A stretch of 64,000 nucleotides of DNA from Oopsacas minuta (GCA_024704765.1 JAKMXF010000303.1:251266-315265), one strand, 5' to 3'. Shown: positions 21,329 to 32,203, numbered from the stretch's first letter. Numbers and translations: made by a program. The notes: generated from the sequence alone by a model not told the origin.

Positions 21329-24300
21329 CTAAGCATTTTCAAGTTTGATCTTAATCCCGTGCTCTGCTTTTATAACTAAGCGAAAAGCAGGCTCATAAGA
21401 ATGTGTATCGTCAAGAGATATTTTGAATTTCTTGAGGATAAGCGCTAGAACTATTTGCATTTCTTGCAAAGCAAACTTCTGTCCAATACAGTTCCTAGCT
21501 CCAGCTGAGAATGGTATAAAAGAGAACGGATTAATCTTATCAATATTCTCAGGGCTAAATCTATAGGGATTAAATTTGTCTGGTTCTGGCCAGAACTCTT
21601 CCAGATAATGAGCTTGATATATACCTACATTTAATAGTGATCCTGTAGGTATTGTATGTCCATCAATAACCATAGGTCTAGAGTTGACCTTTGATACAGA
21701 CGTGGCTACAGGATACATTCTGAGAGTTTCTCGTATAAACATAGAAAGGAACTTAAGTTCCTGAATATCTTCTTTAGTAACTTCATCTCTATCTCCTATA
21801 AATGAACATAAATTTAAAATCTAGAATAGAATAGAATTGAATGCATTAAAAAGTCGCATCTTAAGATTTCAATTCATTGAATATTTCGATTGTGTCCGTT
21901 TTATCGGTTACCTAAACTCCTTTAATGATCTGACTATATTCGCGTAGATTGGGTAATGACGGATATACGTATTACGTAGCGTAGAATATGTCTCAAAAAG
22001 AATAAAATACAGTATTTCCCTGAATAAGCACCGGGCTAGAAAATGGCTCCAAAACCTGTGAATATCACCACCCTCTAGAAAAATAATTTATTGAAATTTA
22101 CGTCACATCTTTTGTATTTTCGAAAATTGGCAAATAATTGGACGAAAAAATGCCAACGAAAAGAATAAGCAATAAAACGGTATATTTACTCAGGTCCTAA
22201 ACAATTATTAAGAAAAAACAAGCAAAATTGATTGAACAAGAATTACAAGGTAAACTGGATGTATTCTGGTAAGGTTTGTTTTTCCAAAAATATCAGATTG
22301 AGCATTAACCAAAATAAAAGCACTCACCAAAGGGAAGAAATAAGAAAACTTACCTATCTAGCAGCAAAATAGAAAGTATATCTACCTCCAAACAAAAAGT
22401 AATAGGTTTAGGGCAGAAAATAAGAAAAACTCAGTCACAGATAAAACTCCAAAATCACAGCTATCGAAGACTGCTAGACAGGACACATACACTTATTGAA
22501 CGGTTTACTCACGGCTATGGAAGATGAACACTTAGACCACTCAATATTGTCCCTAGAAGAACTAGAAATACAGCCTTTCTATAAGGGGTCTTATGAGAAT
22601 TCAATAAGACTGGACAGAACACCAGCAGGTAGATTTCAGAAAGTCCCCCTGGCTATTCAGGAACCACTCCAGCAACTACACCCAGATCCACCAACTCAGC
22701 ATGCAGCAGCATTCTCCCTCTTCAATAGCTAGTTATCTCCTCCATTGTAATGAGTCCATTCAATAAAACTGTAAATTTATTGTTGTTTTTATGAATATAA
22801 AGTAAACACATTTCAATATTGTTGTAGAAACATGCTTTCAATGGTTATACTGAGGTAATCGAGTATGCTGAGTCCAAATATGATATTGTAAAGAACATTT
22901 TGGGAATATTTGTTCACTTTTGGGGTCATAAAGTAAGCAGATTTAATTGATAATGGCAGTATCATGTTTGCTACAGTTAAGATTATGAGTTAATGTACGC
23001 GAGGGCCGTAGGCCCGAGTGTGGACACAAAGTGTTCGCAACCGCGTAGCGCGAGCAAGCGAAGCGTGCTCGTATAAGTGAAAATAAAAAGGTTGTTTTTA
23101 TCAATAACTGTGTACCTTCCCAACCTTACCACAAGTCAAATGTCACAGGAAGAACATTCGTGATGCAAACTATCAATACACCAGACAACTAATAACTAGT
23201 CCGCCAATTCTCAAGGCATACAACTATCTATGGGAGGAGTAGACAGACACAATCGTCTTGTAGCTCCTCATGCAATCCCTCTAACAGCCAAACGGGATTA
23301 TCTGAAGGTATTCTTTCATATTCTTGATTCAGCCATGGTCAATGAATGGATCCTAATCAAGATAGCTCTAGAAGCTAGAAGAGAGTTGAATTAAACAGCA
23401 AAATGTCGCTATACATTGGCCTGGTTTAAAGAGTCTGTAATTATATCACTATATGATAACTATACCAGTCGAACACAACAACAGAATTAACCAACAAGCA
23501 AGGGAAGATAATTCTTCCCATCCAATGACAGGATTTGATTACCCAGCACCAAATACAACCAGTAACACAGATAGAAGGTAGGAAGATATATCGTTTGTAA
23601 AAAGTCAAAACGTACTGCCTGTATGGGTACAAACAAAGATATTGCTACGATTGCAGGTAGACAACACTTGAACTTATAAAGCAACATCAAGAGATAGCAT
23701 GTCTGTAATTGAAGAACAGCGTCAGCTAACTCAATCTGAAACCATTGCTCATTCTGGCGAATAGCTTTAGAATAAATAATAATTTGTCTAAATAGATGCT
23801 TTTTACAGCCATACCATTAGTTAAGTTGTGTTTTTCAGTTGAAATAATATGACAATAGGCATTACCGTTAAAAATATAATTAAAAAGCTATTTCTGTATT
23901 TAGCAATCAAAGAAAAATTGAAAATTTGTCAAATACTAGACATATACAGTATTCCAATTACTAATTGTATCTAAGAGCCAGAAGTAAAGTATAACTATAA
24001 TTATGTGATCAATAAATAATTATTAAGTAAATCGAGCATATAAGTACATCTTAATACGGACATGTTATCTGAGTATTGTTGAGAGAGGAGGAGGTATTAA
24101 ATGGAGCAGTAATAAACACATTAGAAGAAGGAGGTCTGTAGAAAGAGAATCCTAAACCTACTACAAAGGAAGCTATTAAAACTACAATTATAACTATCTT
24201 AACAATATCCTGATACCCAATCATACAGCTCCTACTTGTCTTACTAATATTATGTGTCAAGAAAGGATTTAATTCATTGTTTGAACGAGCCAAATCATTG

Positions 24301-27300
24301 GTAGAAGAACTACTGTCATTGTTTAATTGTGAAAATCCAACATTATCCTGAGCTATATCTGCAACTCTCCTCCAATTAGTACACACTAGAAGTATATTGT
24401 ATAATATAGCCTGTAAGAATACAGCTGATCCCATTCCTATAAAATAACCTTTAGTAGCCATCTTCAAACCAACAGACAAGCAAATAGCAAGAGGAGTAGC
24501 GAAAAATTGATAGATTAACAGATTCGTAATAGATGCAATTCCCTGACGACCACATCCCTTCAATATTCCACTCGCCATTAACTGGAACCCATCAGCATTT
24601 TCGAATATACCAATAACAACTAGAGTCTGAGAAGCCCCCGCTATAATACAGGCATCTTTAGTGAATAGGTGAGGCAAGTGATATCTGAGTAGCAGTACTC
24701 CAGCTGAGAAGTGTAGTCCAATCACAAATATTATAGATAGACATAAATACGCTACCCTACGAGCTAACTTAGGATTATTGGCTCCTAATAGATTACCAAC
24801 ACGAACAGTGGCAGCTACTGTATAACCGATAGGGATTGAATACAACTGGTCACTTATCTTAAACATAATCGAATATATACCAATTTCAACCTTGGGATAA
24901 GCACTAGTTGCTCCTACAACTAAATATCCAATTTCAAAAGCCCACCATTCAAAGCATATCATTATTAATCCAGGTACTCCATACTTACAGTAATGTAACC
25001 AGCCTTTTAACGCGTCACAGCTCCAACCTGGCCACGACGTGTGATAGAGAGAAGAAAACCGAATATATAGTAAGTATAGAATTGCAAGAGACCAGTAAGA
25101 TAAGGACAGAGCCATCGCCGACCCCTCCACACCAAGTCCCAGATGCACTACGAATAGATAATGACAACCAATATTAACTACATTACCTATTGCTGTTAAG
25201 AATATGGTAGGATTAACTACATTCTGTGTTTGTAGAAACTTAGTGGAGAGAATGTATATAATTACAGCTGGCTTAGCAACGCATAGGATCCTCAGGTATT
25301 TACCAGCTATAGCAGCTACTTCTACATCTTGATGTAGCAGGATCAGAAGTGATTCTGTATTCAACCACATGGCCCAAATAGGAAAACAAACAAGTAAACA
25401 AAGTATGCTAGCACGCTGGAAATACACACCCACAATACGGTAGTTCTTACCTCCGTAAGCTTGTGAACACAGAGTATCCATGCCAGAACTAAGTCCAACT
25501 ACAATAGAAGTACCTGTAACGTTAGCGAATGATAGAGCTAGTGCAGTACCGTCAAGGTACACACCTCTTCCAATATGACCTGTGAATATCAAACATATTA
25601 CTGATAACATTGTGGTACTGAATGAAGATAGAACACTAGGCCAAGCTAGTTTGTTAATGATAATACATTCATGGATTATCCAGAATGATAGTAACTTTCT
25701 ATACCATTTTGTAGATGGAAGATTTTGATACTTCTCTGACTCATGCATATTGTAATGTAGTAAATATAATAATAGAGGAATTTTGTGTGTGTATATAAGA
25801 ATCCATCAACTTAGGTCACAAGTAATGGATAATACAACTGTCTTATACAGAGAGTATGTCAAGAGGCATATCGTCACAATGTTCATGTATTATTTATTTA
25901 TACGTAATCTGGACAAGTGGAAAAATGAAGTTTAAAAATATTTAACTATGTTCCTTATGATTCAATACCAAGTATATAGTTACTACGAAAGAATTGCTAC
26001 TCAGTATCTGATAGTTTGTACAGGAAAATAGGGAGAACTAAGAACAGTCCGCTAATAGTGGATAACTGAATACAAACACTTTTTATTTACATCCTCTATG
26101 TCAGTGATTCTCAACTGGACTCAACCGGTGTACCCCAAAAACTAACTTGCACAGATTATCTTTGTTTAAAATGCTTTCAGTGGCTTTTATCCTAGCTCTC
26201 TGAGTATAAAATGGGAAGTATCAAAAGGAACTACCCTTCACATCAATATTTACACTTACGATATAACTCACCTAAAACCTTGATTATTTCCTGTCTACAC
26301 TCTTCCTGTAACTGAGGATATCTCCCAAAGTTATAAATAGCCCATCCCATAGAGCTAGAAGTAGTATCATGACCAGCAAAAATAAACACATTAACTTCTG
26401 ACTGTATTTCTTCATCAGTGAGATAGCTGCCATCTGCTTTGGGAGTCATTAACAAAATTGTACAAAAATCCTTCATATTCAATGAATCATTCTCCTTAAT
26501 CTCTTTACGACGTTCATTCAGAAAATCTAGATTAGCCTTACGTACGTATTCCTGTGCCTCGAATAGTTTTTTATAGTGTGAAGATAGTTTGTATATAAAA
26601 TTAAATCTGTACAGTGGGTTTTTAATACGTACTTCAATTGCTGAATTTGTGAAATTATGCGCTTTTTCATACTCTTGTAATGAGAATCCCTCTCTCTTCT
26701 GGATGGAAGACTTCATAGAGAAAGCGGATTGTAAAAAGGCGTCGAGTGCGAGAATATCTAGATCAGGAGAACAGTTGAAGTACTCAGATGCTGTACAATG
26801 CTCCTCCCATTTACTTAACATCATTCTAGCAGTTCTATTGAATTGCTCAACATAGATATTGAGCATATCAAAATGGAACACAGGAGTTAGCATTTTTCTC
26901 CTCTCTTTCCAGTCTGATCCATCAAGTAATAACAAGTTATTCCTCGAAAACTGTGTAATCAATTGAGTTCCTCCACCCTTCTCCGATTTCATTTCGAGAA
27001 TTAGTTGTTTAATAGTTTCAGGGTGACTAAGTTGAATTTGAATAACCCATGGAGCAAATACATAACGACAGAGTTTGGGAAATTTCGCAGCCCACTTCCT
27101 CTTAAAAAGAAAACCTTTAGAAACAGGTCGCATATCTCTCAAATGTCCGTAGAACCAATGGGATATGGGAGGACCTGGAAGAGCCCTCACAATCTGGATT
27201 CGTCTCCAGTAAGGAATCACTACCATAACCAAGTAGAGACATAAAGAAATCAAGAAGATGAATGGTAAAGAGCTCCATATGAAATAGGATAAGTGATATA

Positions 27301-27316
27301 TCAGAGCTATCAGCAT
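21329..27316 (-). CDS. cytochrome P450, CYP4 type, with a host intron of 4.5 kb
   Basis: Exon 1 is 26272-27316 and exon 2 is 21329-21795. They join through a split Gly codon (VLG/DRDEV) to give 503 residues, the normal size. An N-terminal membrane anchor (residues 1-35) is followed by a proline-rich hinge (ALPGPP). Later come the I-helix AGHDTT, the K-helix ETLR, the PERF-region PYRF, and the heme loop PFSAGARNCIGQKFA with the axial Cys. The I-helix and heme loop are of the CYP4 clan, whose members omega-hydroxylate fatty acids and related lipids at the ER. The 4476-bp intron holds a complete MATE gene on the same strand and piggyBac remains. No break is seen in the P450 frame, so the gene appears functional if the long intron is spliced. 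Confidence 0.9.
22008..22196. repeat. MITE of the 'GTATTTCCCTGAATAAGC' family
   Basis: Starts ACAGTATTTCCCTGAATAAGC and ends in an inverted AATAAGC...ACGGTAT arm. The interior (GGCTCCAAAACCTGTGAATA, CACCCTCTAGAA) matches the copy at 4670-4878. It lies inside the P450 intron. Confidence 0.6.
22496..22735 (+). other. unrecognised short open frame next to piggyBac remains
   Basis: Encodes about 78 residues starting at a Leu/Met-like codon, with an acidic N-terminal half (MEDEHLDHSILSLEELE). I do not recognise it. Its position just before piggyBac-like sequence on the same strand makes it a candidate for the acidic N-terminal part of that transposase. That is a guess. Confidence 0.25.
22776..23085. 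repeat. dispersed repeat with CpG-rich palindromic end
   Basis: Begins AAATTTATTGTTGTTTTTAT and continues GAATATAAAGTAAACACATT, shared nearly exactly with 38311-38352. It ends near 23030-23070 in a palindromic CpG-rich stretch (GCGTAGCGCGAGCAAGCGAAGCG) similar in style to the one near 38580-38680. Interpreted as two diverged copies of one repeat family. Confidence 0.45.
23180..23700 (+). pseudogene. decayed piggyBac-type transposase fragment
   Basis: From about 23226 the plus strand reads LSMGGVDRHNRLVAPHA, then DYLKVFFHILDSAMVNEWIL, ending at a stop near 23394. MGGVD followed by FFHxLDxAxVNxxIL is the conserved C-terminal block of piggyBac (DDE_Tnp_1_7) transposases. Sequence on either side has stops in all frames, so only a fossil remains. 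A weak Cys/His tail-like piece may lie near 23590-23670. It sits in the P450 intron downstream (on the plus strand) of MITE sequence and close to the nested MATE gene. Confidence 0.7.
24051..25748 (-). CDS. MATE family multidrug/toxin extrusion transporter (SLC47-like)
   Basis: A 565-residue, intronless membrane protein with 12-13 hydrophobic segments. It shows MATE landmarks: LAWPSVLSSFSTTMLSVICL in helix 1, FANVTGTSIVVGLSSGMDTLCSQAYG in helices 2-3, LGLGVEGSAMALSLSYW in the middle, and VAATVRVGNLLGANNPKLAR at the start of the second half. SLC47 proteins exchange protons for organic cations at the plasma membrane. The C-terminal tail ends with a further hydrophobic helix (IVKIVIIVVLIASFVVGLGF), as in animal SLC47A1. 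The whole gene lies within the single intron of the CYP4 gene on the same strand. It must have its own promoter in the 25749-26271 interval. Confidence 0.93.
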   Translation of the reverse strand: MHESEKYQNLPSTKWYRKLLSFWIIHECIIINKLAWPSVLSSFSTTMLSVICLIFTGHIGRGVYLDGTALALSFANVTGTSIVVGLSSGMDTLCSQAYGGKNYRIVGVYFQRASILCLLVCFPIWAMWLNTESLLILLHQDVEVAAIAGKYLRILCVAKPAVIIYILSTKFLQTQNVVNPTIFLTAIGNVVNIGCHYLFVVHLGLGVEGSAMALSLSYWSLAILYLLYIRFSSLYHTSWPGWSCDALKGWLHYCKYGVPGLIMICFEWWAFEIGYLVVGATSAYPKVEIGIYSIMFKISDQLYSIPIGYTVAATVRVGNLLGANNPKLARRVAYLCLSIIFVIGLHFSAGVLLLRYHLPHLFTKDACIIAGASQTLVVIGIFENADGFQLMASGILKGCGRQGIASITNLLIYQFFATPLAICLSVGLKMATKGYFIGMGSAVFLQAILYNILLVCTNWRRVADIAQDNVGFSQLNNDSSSSTNDLARSNNELNPFLTHNISKTSRSCMIGYQDIVKIVIIVVLIASFVVGLGFSFYRPPSSNVFITAPFNTSSSLNNTQITCPY

Positions 27317-27602
27317 TATAACTATGGAAATATTGCGGAATTACCTGAACACATCTAAAGAGATACAATCTATTAAAGTTTCATTATACTAAGTAAAAGA
27401 ATAATTCAACAGTAATGTAAAAACAAATGTAACCCAGTACTCGTAATTGCTTCTAGCACCGTAAAAAAAGAAAATTTATTAAAAATATCAGTTGAGAGAC
27501 CGGAGTGCAGCTTGAGATCTCTTCCAACCCTGGCACTCAAATACACTGACTAGATTTTGGAACCAAATAGAGTTAGTCATAGAATGCTATGATTTAATTT
27601 GC

Positions 27603-27701
27603 CAGTAGAGTCTCGTTAATACGAACACGGTAAGCGTAACTTCGGACAAGGAGTACAAATTTTGGCAGTCCTCTGGCGTACGCATTAACAAGACTCTACT
27701 G
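27603..27701. repeat. pogo/Tc1-like MITE, short copy (99 bp)
   Basis: Ends CAGTAGAGTCTCGTTAATACG and, inverted, CAGTAGAGTCTTGTTAATGCG. Same family as 17421-17587, with a shorter interior. It lies upstream of the P450 start. Confidence 0.7.
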
Positions 27702-27898
27702 TAGTTTAATTCTGATGTATAGGTGTGAAATAAGAAGATAATCGTGAAAATTTTGCAATTGTGTACTATACCAAATGAAGATAGGACACTCAGCCACGCC
27801 AGGATTAACTAGATTCTGTGAAAATTCGGAAGGCTAGACTAAACAGAGTCAAGCTAACGAACAGATTAAAGTACCTCTCAACATCGTTCATGTGAATA

Positions 27899-27960
27899 TA
27901 CCGTATTTCCCTGAATAAGCGCAGGGGTATTCCCAAAAACGAAATCAACGAAATAAGGTA
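27899..27960. repeat. short MITE, 'ACCGTATTTCCCTGAATAAGC' family
   Basis: Begins TACCGTATTTCCCTGAATAA and ends AAATAAGGTA, the inverse of the first bases, so it is a 62-bp miniature of the family at 4670 and 22008. The remaining 27317-28227 interval holds no recognisable gene. Confidence 0.5.
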
Positions 27961-28227
27961 TTCTCAACTTTAGAAAATAATACACGTATACAGCAGAGAT
28001 ATAAAATGAGAAGAACTATTTAGAATAAATTTTAATTAGAGTAAAACTCCTCAAATCAAGTCACCCAGTCTGTAGGGCGGCCGACAATGACCGTATCACC
28101 AACAAATCATCATAATTAAGCAAATAAAACAAGAAATGGAATTCAATATTCTACCATCAAACATGCAAAAGGAATAAAATAAAGACAATATAATTCAGAT
28201 GAACAATAGTTACAATACAGAGATTAC

Positions 28228-29184
28228 TTAGACCTCTTGAGGAGCTCCCTCATATTCTAAGATTTTTGGCAACTTGTTCAAATTATTAACGTCATACATA
28301 GACAAGTCACATACAACCTCTTCTTTAGCTCGCTCCCGTTTGTAGAGAATATTAAAATGTCTCCTTCCTACTATGAAAATGAACAATACTAGAATAATTG
28401 TAGCGAATATTATCCCAATGATTACCAAAATAACAAGGATGACTAATAGCATAATCACCAGGACGTGTGAGTTCCCTCCCATGTTACAAGATGTTCCTGT
28501 CCCGGTACATCCGGTACATCCGGTACAGCCTCCACACCCACCTCCGTATAAAGGCGCCACTGGGTAGTAGTACCCCATGTGACAAGGATACCCGAACCAA
28601 CAGCAGTACAAACCTAAGAAAGGAACGTTTGGATCTCTACAACAGCTCGGAGCTTGACAGCACAGACAGAAGCTGCCTACGATAATACCAATAATACCGA
28701 GACTAGCAAAGAAGAATACTATACCAGCAAGATAGTACACACCCACTTGTGTAGCAACAGGCCACGATTCATATGGAAACAGATGCCAGATGTTCCTACC
28801 AGCTGCTATGTCAAGTCCATAGCTAATAGCAGACATCGCCACTATCAGGAGCTCTACTATGATAAGAAGAGTCAGAATGTCACGTGTCAATAGCATGCAG
28901 AGCTTCACACGTTTGGACACACGTGGCTCCTTCATACACAAGCGGTATTCGTAAGTACAGGTATTACAGTGTGTGAAACAAGTTAGGTTATAGTTAGTAG
29001 CACGCCAGTTATCGAGACATTTCCTGTGAACCCATTTAGAAGACCCTGTACACAAGCAAGGAGCAATAAGCCCTGCACCTCCATCGAAACAGATCCTGCA
29101 AATGTCTCCTTGATTTACATCCTCTTCTAAAGTGCTATAGTTACCTCCACGGACTTTGTAACAGCCACAACATCCTGTTGGCAT
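28228..29184 (-). CDS. RING-CH (MARCH-type) membrane ubiquitin ligase
   Basis: A 318-residue product. I place the start at 29184 (MPTGCCGCYKV) because a strong 3' splice signal (TTTCTTTTAG) lies eight bases before it; the frame is open further upstream to 29295. A RING-CH finger spans about residues 25-75 (GDICRICFDGGAG, CLCTGSSKWVHRKCL, CNTC), with the C4HC3 order typical of MARCH E3 ligases. Four hydrophobic helices follow: two near residues 95-180, and a final long pair around 250-300. Between them is a loop extremely rich in Cys, Gly and Tyr (CCRDPNVP, GCGGCTGCTGCTGTGTSC). MARCH ligases ubiquitinate membrane proteins for endocytosis or degradation. Which MARCH subgroup this belongs to I cannot tell, and the Cys-Gly loop is not one I recognise. 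Confidence 0.85.
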   Translation of the reverse strand: MPTGCCGCYKVRGGNYSTLEEDVNQGDICRICFDGGAGLIAPCLCTGSSKWVHRKCLDNWRATNYNLTCFTHCNTCTYEYRLCMKEPRVSKRVKLCMLLTRDILTLLIIVELLIVAMSAISYGLDIAAGRNIWHLFPYESWPVATQVGVYYLAGIVFFFASLGIIGIIVGSFCLCCQAPSCCRDPNVPFLGLYCCWFGYPCHMGYYYPVAPLYGGGCGGCTGCTGCTGTGTSCNMGGNSHVLVIMLLVILVILVIIGIIFATIILVLFIFIVGRRHFNILYKRERAKEEVVCDLSMYDVNNLNKLPKILEYEGAPQEV

Positions 29185-29734
29185 TTCTCTAACTAAAAGA
29201 AATCTATAGTAGAGTAAGTTGAGTACTAAATCACTTCTAAACTTCAGTAAATTCGCAATAGGTGAAACAAATTTTGAGGATTCCGATAGTAACAAGTTTG
29301 TATGGTAGATTGTAAGTATTTCAATAAGGGTATGTCATAAACAAGTTGAAATCAGAATTCGTGTTCTTCCATATGCCAAAACAGGCCAACAATGAATGGG
29401 AAGAACTCATTGTCGTTTAACATCAAATTATTGAATTAAGTAAATTAGACACCAGCAGAGCAAAAGCAAAGAAGTGATTTTAATTAATAGAATAAATTAT
29501 TCGAATGTATAAACAGGTAAAATACTACAATAATATAAAATAGGAGTAAACATAACTAAACATGAATTCAAAAGAACTAAGAGGTGAGGTGCAGGAGTGT
29601 TGTAAGTGAGATGTCAGATTGATGGTAAGTAGTGCCAGTTAGTTGAAGAAAGCTCGTTTTCACACAGTTGAGAATGTACCAGTCAGAGAAAAGGAAGGAA
29701 AACCGTTGGAATTAGGGAGGTCTACATTCTTTCC

Positions 29735-32203
29735 ATGTTCCCCTACCCCTCAGGGGCTCTCCACATGGGGCATGTGCGTGTGTACACCATCAGTGACACA
29801 CTCGCACGCTATCACAGAGCCAGAGGTGAGAGTGTGCTACACCCGATGGGCTGGGATGCATTCGGTCTGCCAGCAGAGAACGCAGCCATCGAGAGAGGAC
29901 TGAGTCCAGTCGAGTGGACACAGACCAACATCAGTCAGATGCGTCAGCAACTGAATCAGCTGAACTTCCAGTTCGACTGGGAGAGGGAAGTGACCACGTG
30001 CAGACCCGACTACTACCGCTGGACACAGTGGCTGTTCACACAGCTGTATCGTCATGATCTGGCCTATCAGAGGGAAGCCTACGTGAACTGGGATCCTGTG
30101 GACGGGACAGTACTGGCCAATGAACAGGTGGATGCTGAGGGGAGGTCGTGGCGGTCCGGTGCAAGGGTAGAGCGTAGACGACTGAACCAGTGGTTCGTAC
30201 GTCTCACACACTACAGAGAAGCCCTCCTGAAGGGTCTAGCCGAGCTGGACTGGCCGGAGAAGGTGAAGCAGATGCAGCGGCACTGGATCGGTCGAGCTGA
30301 GGGGTATCTGATCAGTTTCCAGTTACAGGAAGGAGATGGCAGTGTGAGGGAGGGCGACAAGAGACAGGAGCCGTTGAGGGTATTCACTACCAGCCCAGAG
30401 AAGCTCTTGGACACCACCTTTCTGGGTGTGTCACGTGAACACGCGTTGAGTGAGGGGTATTCGCGTGATACACACCTGAAGCACACTTCCAGCAGTGAGG
30501 CAGACTGTGAGAGGGAGGGCATCAGGCAGGAGACGGTGAGAGGCGAACTGCTACCAGTTCGAGCTGTCCATCCTATTACTGGTGAGCTGCTACCTGTACT
30601 CAAGTTGGACCATGTGGTACAGGAGTATGGCACGGGTGTGGTGATGGGTGTACCGGCTCGCAACAAGAGAGATGCTCGTGTGGCAGAGCACTGGGGCTGT
30701 GCTGCTGTATCGGGAGTAGCTCTCTCTCCGGATGGTACTCGCGTACAGTCCGGTGACATGCTGGGGATGAGTGTGGAGGATGCACGGGGTGTTATCCTGT
30801 CTCAGAACTGGATTCAGGCTAGTGAGCAGTTCCGTCTACGTGACTGGCTCATCTCACGACAGCGCTACTGGGGCTGTCCTATCCCGATGGTACACTGTCC
30901 CACATGTGGGACCATCCCTGTGCCTGAACAGGAGCTGCCTGTCCTTCTACCGACTGACCTGCAGCTGACGGGTAGAGGCAGTTCCCCGCTACGCACCTGT
31001 CAACAGTTCACGTCTACTGTCTGTCCTCAGTGCGGCAGTCTACACGCACAGCGGGAGACAGACACCATGGATACGTTCATCGACTCTTCCTGGTACTATA
31101 TGCGCTATTGTGACCCTCAGAATGGATCAGCACTGTGTGGAGTAAAGGCAGCACGCCGCTGGCTACCAGTAGACACGTATATCGGCGGGATTGAGCATGC
31201 AGTTCTCCACTTGCTGTATGCACGCTTCGTGAGCCACTTCCTCTACGACTTGGGCGTGTCACCTGAACCGGAGCCTTTCAGGAAGCTGATCACCCAGGGC
31301 ATGGTGACCGGCAAGACATACCGGCTGATCGGCTCCCTGCGTTACATCCAGCCCGAGCAGGTGGAGACAGGAGCGGGAGGGGTGCTGGTAGAGAGGGGCT
31401 CACAGCAGAGGGTGGAGATGTTCTGGGAGAAGATGTCCAAGTCGAAGTACAACGGTGTGAATCCACAGGTTATGGTGGAGAAGTACGGCGCGGATGTAGT
31501 CAGGCTGTTCCTACTCTTTAAGTCACCCCCACATCTGGACCTACAGTGGGATGAGACGGCCATTGTGGGCATTGTACGCTGGAGGGCTAAACTGGAGGGA
31601 ATACTCGCTGAGCACGTCCGCCACTACCACGCCAGTCAGGATACACACAGGGAGACTGCACCTGCTGACGGGGAGGTGCTAGAGGGCCTGGAGTCACTCA
31701 CCCAGAGAGCAGTACATGTTTCTACACAGGCTATGACGCACATCTTCAACTTCAACTCCCTCATCGCCCAGCTCATGAAGCTCACCAACTATATACGCAA
31801 GCACAAGGATGTGCTGTCTGGCACACACGCATGCCAGCACAGTCTGAGGACGCTACTGGCGCTCTTACACCCCATGGCTCCACATATCTCCACTGATCTC
31901 TGGAGCCGACTGGAGAGGGATACATACTCGCCAACCATCCGTGCCATGTGTCGCGGTATCAAGGCAGACACTGCAGGCCAGGAGCACCAGGGAGCAGGCA
32001 AGCCTATCCCATTCTCTGTCCTGCTGGACAACCAGTGGGTGTGCACTATCTATATCCCCCTGGGTGTCACAGACTCAGAGGAGGGCATACGTCAGGCAGT
32101 ACTAGCACACCCGTGTGTACAGGCGGTATTGGGGGGTCAGCAGCCCTGCAGAATGGTCTCTCAGATCAATCAGAAAACTATTGTATTGATCACCAAAGAA
32201 TGA
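29735..32203 (+). CDS. LARS2: mitochondrial leucyl-tRNA synthetase, left copy, N-terminally truncated
   Basis: 822 residues identical to the right copy except for the last few (ending VLITKE rather than VLFNE). All synthetase landmarks are present: HMGH (HIGH motif), the zinc/editing region, DWLISRQRYWG, ETDTMDTFIDSSWYYMRY, and KMSKSKYNG (KMSKS motif). LeuRS charges tRNA-Leu; the sequence is of the bacterial/mitochondrial LARS2 type. The first usable ATG in this frame is 29735, directly before FPYPSG. The frame upstream closes with TGA at 29669-29671, so there is no leader peptide and the residues before FPYPSG are lost unless an upstream exon supplies them. It may be a non-functional or cytosolic form. 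Base composition is clearly more GC-rich than the neighbours. Confidence 0.85.
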   Translation: MFPYPSGALHMGHVRVYTISDTLARYHRARGESVLHPMGWDAFGLPAENAAIERGLSPVEWTQTNISQMRQQLNQLNFQFDWEREVTTCRPDYYRWTQWLFTQLYRHDLAYQREAYVNWDPVDGTVLANEQVDAEGRSWRSGARVERRRLNQWFVRLTHYREALLKGLAELDWPEKVKQMQRHWIGRAEGYLISFQLQEGDGSVREGDKRQEPLRVFTTSPEKLLDTTFLGVSREHALSEGYSRDTHLKHTSSSEADCEREGIRQETVRGELLPVRAVHPITGELLPVLKLDHVVQEYGTGVVMGVPARNKRDARVAEHWGCAAVSGVALSPDGTRVQSGDMLGMSVEDARGVILSQNWIQASEQFRLRDWLISRQRYWGCPIPMVHCPTCGTIPVPEQELPVLLPTDLQLTGRGSSPLRTCQQFTSTVCPQCGSLHAQRETDTMDTFIDSSWYYMRYCDPQNGSALCGVKAARRWLPVDTYIGGIEHAVLHLLYARFVSHFLYDLGVSPEPEPFRKLITQGMVTGKTYRLIGSLRYIQPEQVETGAGGVLVERGSQQRVEMFWEKMSKSKYNGVNPQVMVEKYGADVVRLFLLFKSPPHLDLQWDETAIVGIVRWRAKLEGILAEHVRHYHASQDTHRETAPADGEVLEGLESLTQRAVHVSTQAMTHIFNFNSLIAQLMKLTNYIRKHKDVLSGTHACQHSLRTLLALLHPMAPHISTDLWSRLERDTYSPTIRAMCRGIKADTAGQEHQGAGKPIPFSVLLDNQWVCTIYIPLGVTDSEEGIRQAVLAHPCVQAVLGGQQPCRMVSQINQKTIVLITKE

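Noticed and set aside
29643-29903. 86-residue frame before the left LARS2 copy as an N-terminal leader
   Set aside because: It runs in a different frame from the synthetase and reads through it as a shadow. No frameshift signal or splice site connects them convincingly.
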